Positions 34,060-43,869 of a stretch of 64,000 nucleotides of DNA are shown piece by piece. Positions within the stretch are counted from its first letter, which is position 1, and each line of letters opens with the position of its first letter. The notes below the pieces were generated by a model, which searched no databases, was not told the origin of the DNA, and worked only from the letters and a program-made list of their open reading frames with translations. The position numbers and the translations under genes were made by a program. Source of the stretch: an uncultured Finegoldia sp. (GTDB taxonomy: Bacteria; Bacillota; Clostridia; Tissierellales; Peptoniphilaceae); assembly GCF_947252345.1 (NCBI RefSeq), contig NZ_CAMXVC010000002.1:25677-89676 (forward strand). The letters run 5' to 3'.

Positions 34060-34647
34060 ATGCCATCTTTAGTACCAATGGTTGTAGAGCAAAGTAACAG
34101 GGGCGAAAGGTCTTACGATATATTTTCTCGACTTTTAAAAGAGAGAATTATTTTCGTTACAGGCGAGGTTAATGACCAGATGGCGGATCTTGTTATTGCG
34201 CAATTGTTGTTTTTAGAAAGTGAAGATCCAAAAAAGGATATTCAATTATATATAAATTCTCCGGGTGGTTCTGTGAGCGCGGGCTTGGCAATTTACGATA
34301 CAATGCAGTATGTTAAGCCTGATGTATCCACTATTTGTGTGGGAATGGCTGCCAGTATGGGGGCAATTTTATTGACAAGTGGTGCAAAGGGAAAAAGATT
34401 TGCTCTTCCAAATGCTGACACTTTAATTCATCAACCACTTGGCGGAGCACAAGGACAAGCCAGTGATATCGAAATTCACGCGAAAAATATTCTCAAAAAA
34501 AGGGCGTTATTGAACAAGATATTATCTGAAAGAACTGGACAACCTCTTGAAAAAATCGAAAGAGACACTGATAGAGATTTCATACTTACTGCTGAAGAAG
34601 CAAAAGAGTATGGATTGATAGATGAAGTTATTTACACTTCTAAATAG
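34060..34647 (+). CDS. clpP: ATP-dependent Clp protease proteolytic subunit
   Basis: 195 residues. Serine protease chamber subunit with catalytic Ser in 'GMAASMGAILLTSGA', His in 'PNADTLIHQPLGGAQGQ' and Asp in 'DRDFILTAEEA'; also 'LYINSPGGSV'. Partners with ClpX 12 nt downstream. Strong ribosome site AGGAGGG. Confidence 0.98.
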   Translation: MPSLVPMVVEQSNRGERSYDIFSRLLKERIIFVTGEVNDQMADLVIAQLLFLESEDPKKDIQLYINSPGGSVSAGLAIYDTMQYVKPDVSTICVGMAASMGAILLTSGAKGKRFALPNADTLIHQPLGGAQGQASDIEIHAKNILKKRALLNKILSERTGQPLEKIERDTDRDFILTAEEAKEYGLIDEVIYTSK

Positions 34648-34658
34648 AGGAATATTAA

Positions 34659-35897
34659 ATGCCAAAAAATGAAAATCAATATAAATGTTCTTTTTGCGGA
34701 AAATCACAAGATGAAGTCAGAAAATTGATTGCAGGGCCGGGGGTTTTTATCTGCGACGAGTGTGTTGAATTGTGCAACAGTATCATCGAAGAAGAATTTA
34801 AATCTCAGCCTTTAGAACAAGAAGCGATTGATTTACCTAAACCAATAGATATCAAAAAAGTACTGGATGATTATGTAATCAAGCAAGAGGAAGGTAAAAA
34901 AGCCTTGGCAGTTGCTGTTTACAATCACTATAAAAGAATCAATTCAAATCTTAACGAAAACAACGATGTTGAATTACAAAAATCAAATATCTTATTGGTT
35001 GGGCCAACGGGCAGTGGCAAGACTTTGTTAGCAGAAACATTGGCTAAGATTTTGCATGTGCCATTTGCAATTGCAGATGCTACAAGTCTTACTGAAGCAG
35101 GATATGTTGGAGAAGATGTAGAGAATGTCATCTTGAAACTCATTCAAGCAGCTGATTTTGACATTGAGAAAGCGGAACAAGGCATAATTTACATTGACGA
35201 AATCGACAAGATTACAAGAAAAAGCGAAAATCCTTCAATCACTAGAGATGTTAGTGGCGAAGGAGTTCAGCAGGCACTTCTAAAAATAGTGGAAGGCACT
35301 ATTTGCAATGTTCCACCACAAGGCGGAAGAAAACATCCGAACCAAGAATATATTCAAGTTGATACGAAAAATATATTGTTTATAGTCGGAGGAGCATTTG
35401 AAGGCCTGGAAAAAATAATAGAAAGAAGAACAGAGACAAAATCCATAGGCTTTGGGGCAGATTTGGGAGATGATGAACACAAAAAGATTTCTGAGTTGTT
35501 CAAAGATATTAGACCAGAAGATTTAATAAAATTTGGTTTGATTCCTGAATTTGTTGGAAGAATACCTGTTTTGGTAACACTAGATGAATTGGATGAGCAA
35601 GCTCTAATCAGAATACTTTTAGAACCTAAAAATGCTGTCATAAAACAATATCAAGAATTATTTAAAATGGATGATGTTGAGTTGGAATTTGAAAAAGAAG
35701 CATTGGAGGCTATTGCGAAATTAGCTTACGAAAGAAAAACAGGTGCTAGAGGTTTGAGAACTATAATAGAAAAAACTTTGATGAATATTATGTTTGAACT
35801 CCCATCGAGAAAAGACGTAGAGAAAGTTATTTTAACAAAAGAGAGTGTGCTTCAAGGCAAAAATCCAAAGCTTGTTTTTAAAACTAATAATAAATAA
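34659..35897 (+). CDS. clpX: ATP-dependent Clp protease ATP-binding subunit ClpX
   Basis: Hexameric AAA+ unfoldase feeding ClpP. 412 residues: N-terminal zinc-binding domain with two Cys pairs ('CSFCGKSQ', 'CDECVELC'), Walker A 'GPTGSGKTLLAETLA', Walker B 'IIYIDEIDKI', IGF-type ClpP loop region and pore loop 'GYVGEDVE', sensor-2 'GARGLRTIIE'. A terminator follows before lon. Confidence 0.98.
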   Translation: MPKNENQYKCSFCGKSQDEVRKLIAGPGVFICDECVELCNSIIEEEFKSQPLEQEAIDLPKPIDIKKVLDDYVIKQEEGKKALAVAVYNHYKRINSNLNENNDVELQKSNILLVGPTGSGKTLLAETLAKILHVPFAIADATSLTEAGYVGEDVENVILKLIQAADFDIEKAEQGIIYIDEIDKITRKSENPSITRDVSGEGVQQALLKIVEGTICNVPPQGGRKHPNQEYIQVDTKNILFIVGGAFEGLEKIIERRTETKSIGFGADLGDDEHKKISELFKDIRPEDLIKFGLIPEFVGRIPVLVTLDELDEQALIRILLEPKNAVIKQYQELFKMDDVELEFEKEALEAIAKLAYERKTGARGLRTIIEKTLMNIMFELPSRKDVEKVILTKESVLQGKNPKLVFKTNNK

Positions 35898-35901
35898 TGT
35901 T

Positions 35902-35930
35902 AATAGCTCACTTTTTGTGAGCTATTTTTA
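35902..35930 (+). terminator. Intrinsic terminator between clpX and lon
   Basis: Perfect 10-bp stem (35902-35911 with 35917-35926), TTTTT loop, T-rich tail. No promoter is evident in the 28 nt before lon, so lon is probably served by read-through. Confidence 0.8.
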
Positions 35931-35958
35931 TCAATAAATAAGTTGAAAGAGGGGTTTG

Positions 35959-38289
35959 ATGGAAAAATATTATACAAAATCAAACAAGAAATTGCCGATA
36001 ATCGCGTTGCGTGGTTTGTGGCTTTTTCCTAACAATATACAACATTTTGAAGTTGGACGAGAAGTTTCATTAAATGCTTTAAATGCGAGCCTTTTAAGAA
36101 ACTCAGAGGTTTTTATATGTACACAAAAAGACCCATTAACAGAAAATATAACAAAAGATGATTTTTATCATACTGGTGTGTTTGCAAAAATTCAACAGAC
36201 AATAAAGATGCCCAATGGGAATATTCGTGTCTTGGTCGAGGCGTATGATAGAGCAAAAATTATTGATTTTATAGAAAATGACAGTTTTTTGGAAGCGAAT
36301 GTTGAAGTTTTGGAATATGACAAATCAAAATATCAACCAACTGACAAATCTGTCACTATGATTAGAATGATAATTTCTTCATTTGAAAGCTTGGCAGAAA
36401 TAATAAAAAAGCCGCTTCCACAAGATTTGTTGAGCGGATTGTTGAATGAAGATGACCCAAGTTCTTTGATAGACACAGTTGCGATGTTGATTTCGTTAAA
36501 TGACAATGATTCGATAAAGCTTTTAGAAACATTGGATATGGACGAGAGAATCGATTTGATGTACAAGTTAGTGGTAAAAGAAATTGAATTTCTGAAGTTA
36601 AAAGAAGAAATCGAAGAAAAAGCTAACAAGGAAATTTCAGATTCTCAAAAGGAATATTTTCTTCAAGAACAATTGCGACAAATCAAAATGGAATTAGGAG
36701 AAGAATTTGACGTTGATGATATGGACGAATATTATGATGAAATTAAAAAATTACGTCTAAAAAAAGATTCCGAAGAACACGTACTAAAAGAAATAAAAAG
36801 ATTATCATCAATGAATCCAAACAATCCAGAAAGTACGGTTATAAGAAATTACATCGATCAAATTTTGGATATTCCGTGGAACAAAAAATCAAAAAGCTCA
36901 ATTGATTTAAAAGTAGCGGAAAAAGTTTTAAATGATGGACATTTTGGACTTGAAGATGTGAAGAAAAGAATATTAGAGTATCTAGCTGTTAAAAAGATGA
37001 CTGGTTCGTTGAAAGGACCCATTCTTTGCTTAGTTGGCCCCCCAGGAGTCGGCAAAACTTCCATCGCAATGTCAATCGCACAGGCTACTAATAGAAAATT
37101 TGTTTCAATGAGATTGGGAGGCGTGCGTGATGAGGCTGAAATCAGAGGCCACCGAAAAACTTATATCGGCGCAATGCCAGGAAGAATTATCACACAACTT
37201 CAAAAAGCGAAAAAATTAAATCCGGTTTTCTTGCTGGATGAGATTGACAAGTTGGCAAGTGATTTCAGAGGAGACCCCGCAAGTGCGTTGTTGGAGGTTT
37301 TGGACCCAGAACAAAACAATGAGTTTACGGATAATTACATTGAAATTCCCGTGGATTTGTCAGACGTGTTGTTCATTACGACTGCCAACTCACAAGAGCA
37401 AATTCCAGATGCACTAATTGACAGAATGGAAGTAATCAGAGTTACAAGCTACACAGATTCTGAAAAATTTGAAATTGCAAATAGATATTTGCTTCCTCGC
37501 CAATTAAAAGAAAATGGAATGGACAAATCTCAATTTCATATAACGAAAGACGCTGTTTGCACGATAATCAACAATTACACGAGAGAAAGTGGCGTAAGAG
37601 AGCTTGAAAGAAATATTGGAAAAGTTATTAGAAAGGCCATCGTGAAAATTGTCCGTGGAGATGCAAAAAAAGTTGTAGTGAATGAAAAAAATCTCGAGAA
37701 ATTTTTGGGTTCCAAATTGGTTCTCGATGATGAAATTCCAAAAGTAGATACAATAGGAGTTGTAAATGGATTAGCTTGGACACAAGTTGGCGGAGTTATT
37801 TTGACAATTGAAGCGAACGTAATGGATGGAACTGGAAAGACTCAGCTAACGGGAAAACTCGGCGATGTTATGAAAGAATCTGCGATGGCAGCTATTTCGT
37901 ATATTAGAAGTAACCAAGAAGCCTTGGGAATAAAAGGTCAATTTTACAAGGACAAAGATGTTCACATTCATGTTCCAGAAGGAGCTGTTCCAAAAGATGG
38001 TCCATCGGCAGGTGTTACAATGGTGACTGCATTAGTGAGTGCATTGACTGGAAAAAAAGTGAAACACGATTTTGCAATGACAGGTGAGATAACACTTACA
38101 GGTCGTGTTCTTGCAATAGGCGGAGTAAAGGAAAAAGTATTAGCAGCTCACAGATACGGAGTGAACAATGTATTCTTGCCAAAAGAAAACAGGAGAGATA
38201 TTCAAGACATTGACCCGAAAATCAGACAAAAAATGAAGTTTTATTTTACAAACAACGTAAAAGAAATTTTAGATGAGGTTTTAGTATAA
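35959..38289 (+). CDS. lon: ATP-dependent protease Lon (LonA type)
   Basis: 776 residues: N-terminal substrate domain (~10-205), coiled coil (~210-270), AAA+ domain with Walker A 'GPPGVGKTSIAMSIA' and Walker B 'FLLDEIDKL', and C-terminal protease domain with catalytic Ser in 'PKDGPSAGVTM' and Lys in 'GGVKEKVLAA'. ATG 35959 follows AGAGGGG. The stop overlaps the start of the phosphoesterase gene by one base. Confidence 0.98.
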   Translation: MEKYYTKSNKKLPIIALRGLWLFPNNIQHFEVGREVSLNALNASLLRNSEVFICTQKDPLTENITKDDFYHTGVFAKIQQTIKMPNGNIRVLVEAYDRAKIIDFIENDSFLEANVEVLEYDKSKYQPTDKSVTMIRMIISSFESLAEIIKKPLPQDLLSGLLNEDDPSSLIDTVAMLISLNDNDSIKLLETLDMDERIDLMYKLVVKEIEFLKLKEEIEEKANKEISDSQKEYFLQEQLRQIKMELGEEFDVDDMDEYYDEIKKLRLKKDSEEHVLKEIKRLSSMNPNNPESTVIRNYIDQILDIPWNKKSKSSIDLKVAEKVLNDGHFGLEDVKKRILEYLAVKKMTGSLKGPILCLVGPPGVGKTSIAMSIAQATNRKFVSMRLGGVRDEAEIRGHRKTYIGAMPGRIITQLQKAKKLNPVFLLDEIDKLASDFRGDPASALLEVLDPEQNNEFTDNYIEIPVDLSDVLFITTANSQEQIPDALIDRMEVIRVTSYTDSEKFEIANRYLLPRQLKENGMDKSQFHITKDAVCTIINNYTRESGVRELERNIGKVIRKAIVKIVRGDAKKVVVNEKNLEKFLGSKLVLDDEIPKVDTIGVVNGLAWTQVGGVILTIEANVMDGTGKTQLTGKLGDVMKESAMAAISYIRSNQEALGIKGQFYKDKDVHIHVPEGAVPKDGPSAGVTMVTALVSALTGKKVKHDFAMTGEITLTGRVLAIGGVKEKVLAAHRYGVNNVFLPKENRRDIQDIDPKIRQKMKFYFTNNVKEILDEVLV

Positions 38290-38831
38290 TGAAAATCGGA
38301 GTAATAAGCGACACTCATGGCTCGTTAAAAAACACAAAAAAAGCCTTGGAAATTCTCGAAGATTGTGACACGATTTTGCACTTGGGTGATGTTTTATATC
38401 ACGGCCCTCGTAATGCTCTTCCTGAAGATTACAATCCCAAAGACTTAGCGGTTTTGTTAAAATCGAAAAAAAATATAATTTACACGAGAGGTAACTGCGA
38501 CAGCGATGTCGATCAAATGGTTATTGAACACGATTTAACCAACAAAAAAAGATTTTTGAATATTGGAAAATTTAGGATTTTGACAGTTCATGGATATGAA
38601 GAGGATGAGAATTATAGGCTAAGACTTGCAAAATCAAACAAATGTGACATCGTGATTACAGGTCATACTCATAAAAAAGTATTGGAAGAAAAAGACGGAG
38701 TAATTTTATTGAATCCGGGAAGTCCGTCCATTCCAAAAGATGGCATAAAATCAGTGGCGACTATAAGTGAACGCAGTATAAATCTCATAGATGTTGACAA
38801 TAAAAAAATAATATCGGCGTTTGATATATAG
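38289..38831 (+). CDS. YfcE/MJ0936-like metallophosphoesterase
   Basis: 180 residues with all calcineurin-like metal motifs: 'GVISDTHG' (D, H), 'LHLGDVLYHG', 'TRGNCDSDVD', 'VHGYEED' and 'ITGHTHKKV'. Family members are small phosphodiesterases with poorly known natural substrates. Translationally coupled to lon (TAATG). Confidence 0.92.
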   Translation: MKIGVISDTHGSLKNTKKALEILEDCDTILHLGDVLYHGPRNALPEDYNPKDLAVLLKSKKNIIYTRGNCDSDVDQMVIEHDLTNKKRFLNIGKFRILTVHGYEEDENYRLRLAKSNKCDIVITGHTHKKVLEEKDGVILLNPGSPSIPKDGIKSVATISERSINLIDVDNKKIISAFDI

Positions 38832-38871
38832 CCAATCAGAAAAGTGATTGATATTAGTTAGGAAGTGAAAA

Positions 38872-40785
38872 ATGATTCTAATAGGTGCAAAAGACTTGGA
38901 AAAATCTTTTCTCGACAAAAGAATTTTAGAAAAAGTTACATTTAATATTAACGACAATGATAAAATTGGAATCATTGGAATAAATGGTGCGGGCAAATCG
39001 ACATTGTTCAATATTCTCACAGGAGAATTGTCAAAAGATGGCGGCGATTTGTTCATCAAAAACGACATAAAAATCGGATATCTTACACAACACAATACAT
39101 TCAATTCACAAAACACATTGTACGAAGAATGTTTGAGCGTTTTTTCTGAAGTTTTGAGGTTGGAAAATAAACTCCGTGAGTACGAAAAACAGATGAAAGA
39201 CACCGATGAGTTGGAAGAATTAATGAACAAATATCACAGGGATATGGAAAAATTTGAAGCGATGGGAGGATATCTATACGATTCTGAAATTCGCGGAACG
39301 TTAAAAGGGCTGGGATTTGCAGAAGACGATTTTGAAAAAAATGTTACAAATTTCAGCGGTGGACAAAAATCTCGTATAATGCTCGCCAAGCTTCTCCTTC
39401 AAAAGTGTGACTTGCTTTTGCTAGATGAACCAACCAACCATTTGGACATAAATGCAATCGAATTTTTAGAAAATTTTCTTAAAAATTACAAAGGTGCCTG
39501 CGTCATAATCTCCCACGACAGATATTTCTTGGATGGAATTGTCAACAGAATTTTCCACTTGGAAAAAGCGACAATCAAGACTTATGAAACTGATTATACA
39601 GGCTTTATGAAACAACGCAAAATCTACATGGACATCCAGAAAAAAACATACGAAAATCAGCAAAGAGAATACAAAAGGCAACTGGAAATTGTAGAGAAAT
39701 ACACTAACACTGATAATGCGAAGAAAAATCGTCAAGGTCAATCGAGAAAGAAACTCTTGGATAAAATGAAATTGATGGATAAACCGACTTATGATGACGG
39801 AACTTTTGGCATAAAATTCAAAATATCATCACCAAGTGGAAAGGACGTTCTAATTGTCGAAGAGCTCAAAAAAGAAATTGACGATAGATTAATTTTTGAA
39901 AATTGCAACATAAATATATACAAAGAAGAAAGAGTTGGTTTGATAGGAGCAAATGGAGTAGGCAAGACAACACTTTTCAATATAATCACAAACAAATTAA
40001 AACAAACTTCTGGGAAATTCAAGTTAGGTTCAAATGTCCACATAGGATATTTTGACCAAGAGCAAATGTACTTGAACGACAAAAACACGATTATAGATGA
40101 AATATGGGACGAGTACCCCAAAATGACACACTACGAAATCCGAAGTGCATTGGCGATTATGAATTTCGTCGGAGATGACATTTTCAAATTAATTGAAGAA
40201 TTGAGTGGTGGGGAAAAAGCTAGAGTTTCACTGCTCAAACTTATGTTGTCAAATTCAAACTTCCTTTTATTGGATGAACCAACAAACCATCTCGATATTG
40301 ATTCCAAGGAAAGCCTTGAGGATTCGCTGATAAATTACGAAGGAACGGTTTTTGTAATTAGTCACGATAGATATTTTTTGAATCGAGTTTGTGATAAAAT
40401 TATTGTATTAGAATCAGATAAAACAACCACGTATCTTGGCAATTATGATTATTACCAAGAAAAACTCAATGACCTAAAGAAGGAAGAACAAGAAGAAAAT
40501 TTAAACAAGACAGCTTTTAATAAAGAAAAGAAAAAAAAGAGAGCTATTACCAATAATCTAAAAAAATTAAGGAAAGAAATAGAAACAATAGAATCAAAAA
40601 TCGATGAAATTGACGACAGAATTAAAGAAATTGAAAATATATTTTGCCAAAATGACGTCTACGATGATTCAAAAAAAGTTATTCAATTAAATGAAGAACT
40701 GGAAACACTAAACCAAGACAAAAATTCTTTGTATTCTGATTGGGAGCAAAAGCAATTGGAATACGAAGATTTTGATAAAAATTAA
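38872..40785 (+). CDS. ABC-F family ATPase (ribosome-associated type)
   Basis: 637 residues with two ABC cassettes and no membrane segments: Walker A 'GINGAGKST' and 'GANGVGKTT', signatures 'FSGGQKSR' and 'LSGGEKARVSLLKL', paired 'LLDEPTNHLD' and 'SHDRYFL'. The cassettes are joined by a ~75-residue basic linker (the P-site tRNA-interaction motif region). The C-terminus (~540-637) is a charged coiled coil, as in Uup and YdiF-type members. Most such proteins aid translation; antibiotic-protection roles exist in some branches but cannot be assigned here. Confidence 0.93.
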   Translation: MILIGAKDLEKSFLDKRILEKVTFNINDNDKIGIIGINGAGKSTLFNILTGELSKDGGDLFIKNDIKIGYLTQHNTFNSQNTLYEECLSVFSEVLRLENKLREYEKQMKDTDELEELMNKYHRDMEKFEAMGGYLYDSEIRGTLKGLGFAEDDFEKNVTNFSGGQKSRIMLAKLLLQKCDLLLLDEPTNHLDINAIEFLENFLKNYKGACVIISHDRYFLDGIVNRIFHLEKATIKTYETDYTGFMKQRKIYMDIQKKTYENQQREYKRQLEIVEKYTNTDNAKKNRQGQSRKKLLDKMKLMDKPTYDDGTFGIKFKISSPSGKDVLIVEELKKEIDDRLIFENCNINIYKEERVGLIGANGVGKTTLFNIITNKLKQTSGKFKLGSNVHIGYFDQEQMYLNDKNTIIDEIWDEYPKMTHYEIRSALAIMNFVGDDIFKLIEELSGGEKARVSLLKLMLSNSNFLLLDEPTNHLDIDSKESLEDSLINYEGTVFVISHDRYFLNRVCDKIIVLESDKTTTYLGNYDYYQEKLNDLKKEEQEENLNKTAFNKEKKKKRAITNNLKKLRKEIETIESKIDEIDDRIKEIENIFCQNDVYDDSKKVIQLNEELETLNQDKNSLYSDWEQKQLEYEDFDKN

Positions 40786-40796
40786 GGAGGGAAAAC

Positions 40797-42104
40797 TTGA
40801 ATTTTTTAGAGAAAAGATTTCGTCTTTCTGAGAAAAAAACAGACGTTAAGACGGAATTAATGGCTGGATTTACTACGTTTATGACAATGAGTTATATTTT
40901 AGCAGTTAATCCACAGATGTTAAGTCAAACCGGAATGGACAAAGGTGGCGTATTCACAGCCAGCGTTGTTTCAAGTATTATTGCTATGATTTGTATGGCT
41001 TTTTTGGCTAACCTACCATTTGGATTGGCTCCAGGAATGGGACTGAACGCATTTTTTACATTCACAGTTGTAAAAACGCTGGGCTACACTTGGCAATTTG
41101 CATTGACAGCTGTGTTCTTAGAAGGTGTAATATTCTTGGTTCTTTCATTGTTTAAAGTAAGAGAAATGATTTTTGATGCTATTCCGATTAATTTAAAAAA
41201 AGCGGTTAGCTGTGGAATCGGTTTGTTCATCGCGCTAGTTGGACTTACAAACTCAGGAATAATTATGAGAGGCGAAGGAACAGTATTGCAATTAGGAAAT
41301 CTTTTGAACAGACAAAGCGTTGTATTTATTGTAGGATTATTTATTATCGCTTTGCTTTTGGCAAGACAAATCAAAGGAGCGTTGATGTATGGGATTTTGG
41401 CATCGACAATATTGGCGTTGGTCTTGGGAGTTTCCAAATATCAAGGTGGTTCACCGATTACACTTCCACCATCACTCGCACCGGTAGCTTTCAAAATTCA
41501 ATTCGACAAAATATTTACATTTGATATGTTCACAGTTGTATTTACATTTTTATTTGTGGATATTTTCGACACAGTTGGAACACTTGTCGGCGTTAGTTCA
41601 AAAGCGGGAATGCTGGACAAAGATGGAAAATTAAAAGAAGCTTCTCCTGCATTGTTGTCCGATGCAATTGGAACGACAATTGGAGCGTTACTGGGAACGA
41701 GTACAGTAACGACATTTGTTGAATCCGCATCTGGTGTTGCAGAAGGAGGAAGAAGCGGATTGACAGCATTGTCTACTGCATTCTTCTTCTTGCTAAGTTT
41801 ATTCTTATTCCCAATTTTCGCGATGATTCCTGCACAAGCGACAGGACCAGCACTTGTAATTGTTGGATTATTTATGTTGAGTTCGATAATTGAAATTGAT
41901 TTTTACGATTATTCTGAAGCGATTCCAGCTTTTATAACGATAATTTCAATGCCATTTTGTTATTCAATCGCTGAAGGAATTTCTTTTGGAATGATAAGCT
42001 ATGTATTGTTAAAGTTATTGGCAGGAAAGAGAAAAGATATTTCAATTTTGATGTACGTTTTGGCAGTTGTATTCGTGTTGAGAATTATTTGGCCATTGTT
42101 CTAA
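40797..42104 (+). CDS. AzgA/PbuG-type purine permease (NCS2 family)
   Basis: 435 residues with 12-14 hydrophobic helices. 'RLSEKKTDVKTELMAGFTTFMTMSYILAVNP' opens the COG2252 branch (hypoxanthine/guanine/adenine:proton symporters); 'PGMGLNAFFTFTVV', 'FVDIFDTVGTLVG' and 'GTSTVTTFVESASGVAEGGRSGLTAL' carry the substrate-site motifs. Start is TTG 40797 with AAGGAGGG 6 nt upstream. No purine riboswitch precedes it. It lies 11 nt after the ABC-F gene, so probably cotranscribed. Confidence 0.92.
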   Translation: MNFLEKRFRLSEKKTDVKTELMAGFTTFMTMSYILAVNPQMLSQTGMDKGGVFTASVVSSIIAMICMAFLANLPFGLAPGMGLNAFFTFTVVKTLGYTWQFALTAVFLEGVIFLVLSLFKVREMIFDAIPINLKKAVSCGIGLFIALVGLTNSGIIMRGEGTVLQLGNLLNRQSVVFIVGLFIIALLLARQIKGALMYGILASTILALVLGVSKYQGGSPITLPPSLAPVAFKIQFDKIFTFDMFTVVFTFLFVDIFDTVGTLVGVSSKAGMLDKDGKLKEASPALLSDAIGTTIGALLGTSTVTTFVESASGVAEGGRSGLTALSTAFFFLLSLFLFPIFAMIPAQATGPALVIVGLFMLSSIIEIDFYDYSEAIPAFITIISMPFCYSIAEGISFGMISYVLLKLLAGKRKDISILMYVLAVVFVLRIIWPLF

Positions 42105-42118
42105 ATATTAAATTACAT

Positions 42119-42154
42119 TAGTAGTGCATTTTTAAAGTGCGCTACTATTTTTTT
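42119..42154 (+). terminator. Intrinsic terminator after the permease
   Basis: 10-bp stem with one wobble (42119-42128 with 42138-42147), then a run of T's. Confidence 0.85.
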
Positions 42155-42230
42155 GCTCAAAACTATTTTAAATTTTAAAATCCCGATTTATCGCAGCAGA
42201 TATTTTTTTATTTATAAAAATAATCTATAA

Positions 42231-42293
42231 ATAAGGTGTTATTTATTGAAACATCTTATAAATATGATATAAAAAATTTTTTAATGTTATAAT
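42231..42293 (+). promoter_or_regulatory. Control region of the activase/double-cubane cluster
   Basis: Extended -10 TGTTATAAT (TATAAT 42288-42293) ends 17 nt before the start codon. Upstream, ATAAGGTGTT (42231-42240) and AACATCTTAT (42250-42259) form a near-perfect 10-bp inverted repeat with a 9-bp gap, a candidate operator. No clear -35 box. Confidence 0.5.
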
Positions 42294-42309
42294 TAAATTG
42301 GTGATAAAA

Positions 42310-43065
42310 ATGTATTATGTAGGAATTGATATCGGTTCGACTGCTTCAAAAGTAGTCGTTTTAGATGATTCAAAAAAAGAAATTCTTTTTAAGAAAGTTA
42401 TGCCAACAGGCTGGAGTTCTGTTGAAACAAGCAAATCAATCAAAGAATGGCTTGAATCACAAGGGGTAAGTGAAGATAATAGCAAAGTTGTCGCTACAGG
42501 TTATGGAAGAGTTTCTGTGCCATTTGCGGATAAAGTTGTTACAGAAATAACATGTCATGCAAAAGGAGCGAGCTTTTTCAAAAATGTCGATATGAATATT
42601 ATCGATATCGGTGGACAAGACACAAAAGCTATCAGCTACAAAAACGGAATGGTGGAAGATTTTATCATGAACGACAAATGTTCCGCTGGTACTGGAAAAT
42701 TTTTGGAGGTAATGGCAAATCGTCTCGGAGTTGGATTGGACGAGATGTTTGAACTCGCTAGGAAGGGAAAAGACGTAAAAATTTCTTCGATGTGCACAGT
42801 TTTTGCTGAGACAGAAATAATTTCTTTGATTGGTAAAGGAACGCCAAAAGAGGATATCGCTTGTGGTGTTATTAATTCGATAATCAACAAGGTAAAAACA
42901 TTGGTTCATAGACTTCCTCCGACAGATTATTATTTTTTAACTGGAGGATTTTCCGGAAATAATTATATGACTGAACATTTGTCAGAACTTTTGAACGCTA
43001 CGGTCGAGACAAATGAAAATGCAAGATTTGCCGGTGCAATCGGTGCGGCTGTGTTGGCAAAATAA
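42310..43065 (+). CDS. 2-hydroxyacyl-CoA dehydratase activator / double-cubane protein reductase (HgdC-like ATPase)
   Basis: 251-residue ASKHA-fold ATPase. 'YYVGIDIGSTASKVVVLD' and 'IIDIGGQDTKAI' are the two phosphate loops; Cys124 ('NDKCSAGTGKFLE') and Cys162 ('MCTVFAETEI') are the ligands that hold one [4Fe-4S] cluster between two subunits in HgdC/HadI. Such activases couple ATP hydrolysis to a low-potential one-electron transfer onto a dehydratase or a double-cubane protein, and are very oxygen-sensitive. I prefer ATG 42310 after TTGGTGAT. First of a four-gene cluster; the stop touches the next start. Confidence 0.93.
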   Translation: MYYVGIDIGSTASKVVVLDDSKKEILFKKVMPTGWSSVETSKSIKEWLESQGVSEDNSKVVATGYGRVSVPFADKVVTEITCHAKGASFFKNVDMNIIDIGGQDTKAISYKNGMVEDFIMNDKCSAGTGKFLEVMANRLGVGLDEMFELARKGKDVKISSMCTVFAETEIISLIGKGTPKEDIACGVINSIINKVKTLVHRLPPTDYYFLTGGFSGNNYMTEHLSELLNATVETNENARFAGAIGAAVLAK

Positions 43066-43859
43066 TGGATTACTTGGATATAAGAAAGAACGCGTATATA
43101 GATGCTCTTAGTCTGAGTGCATCTAGCACTGTCGTTTCATTGTGGGGTCGAGTTCCGTGGGAAATTGTCGAAAGTTTTGGATTTACGGCTATTTATTCGT
43201 ACGGAATTGACGGAGAAGTTACAAAAGATTACAGTGACAATAATTACTGCGATATGTTGAACTCATCTTTTGCCTATCTTGAACTTGGCAAGTGTCCTTT
43301 TATGTACTCGTCATCATTTTTTATTGTCGATGATAGCTGCAAATTGAGATATGAGACACTGAAGAAAAAGAGCGACAAGGATGTTTTTGTCTACAAATAC
43401 GGCGATTATTGTGATTTGATTGAGTATTTGGAATTGAAATCAAATACAAAATTTAACACAGAAAAATTCAACGGGCTAATCGAAAAATCAAGGGAGATTT
43501 CCAGTCTTATTGTAAGACTGAGAGAGTGCGACCTTGATGAAAAATTGATTTACGAGGTTGAATATTTTTCAAAATTTATTTTTGATATTGATTCAAGGAT
43601 AGATTTTATAAAAAAACACATAGATAATTCTTACAGAGAAAAATCAACTGTCAAAATTCAAGCGGGAGCTGGAGTATACAAAAAAATTAGTCAATTAATC
43701 AATGAGGGTTTTTTTTGTGAAGGTGAATATCATGACATATTCACAAAAAACGGTTTCGAATACATAGATGAAAAGTACAGAAAATTTGATTTGAAACCGG
43801 ATTATGTAATTCATAATTGCAACCAATTTGATATTGAAAATAAACAAATTACTTATTAG
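43065..43859 (+). CDS. Short, divergent 2-hydroxyacyl-CoA dehydratase-fold protein
   Basis: 264 residues, about 60% of the usual length. The N-terminal ~100 align by eye with the HgdB/double-cubane family: 'GRVPWEIVESFGF' matches the 'VPDEIVFGCG' strand of the neighbouring gene, and Cys62, Cys77, Cys92 keep the same 15-residue spacings as Cys114, Cys129, Cys144 there. The family's 'GETTCDGKKK' loop is degraded to 'VDDSCKLRY', and the C-terminal half is replaced by a short helical region. It probably holds one [4Fe-4S] cluster through three Cys. Whether it is an electron carrier, a regulatory subunit or a decaying paralogue is unknown. Confidence 0.7.
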   Translation: MDYLDIRKNAYIDALSLSASSTVVSLWGRVPWEIVESFGFTAIYSYGIDGEVTKDYSDNNYCDMLNSSFAYLELGKCPFMYSSSFFIVDDSCKLRYETLKKKSDKDVFVYKYGDYCDLIEYLELKSNTKFNTEKFNGLIEKSREISSLIVRLRECDLDEKLIYEVEYFSKFIFDIDSRIDFIKKHIDNSYREKSTVKIQAGAGVYKKISQLINEGFFCEGEYHDIFTKNGFEYIDEKYRKFDLKPDYVIHNCNQFDIENKQITY

Positions 43860-43869
43860 GGGGTATTTT

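Noticed and set aside
40797..42104. Purine riboswitch before the permease
   Set aside because: Only 11 nt separate it from the ABC-F gene and no aptamer fits.
42457..42909. 150-codon - strand frame opposite the activase gene
   Set aside because: Shadow of a conserved gene; no family resemblance.
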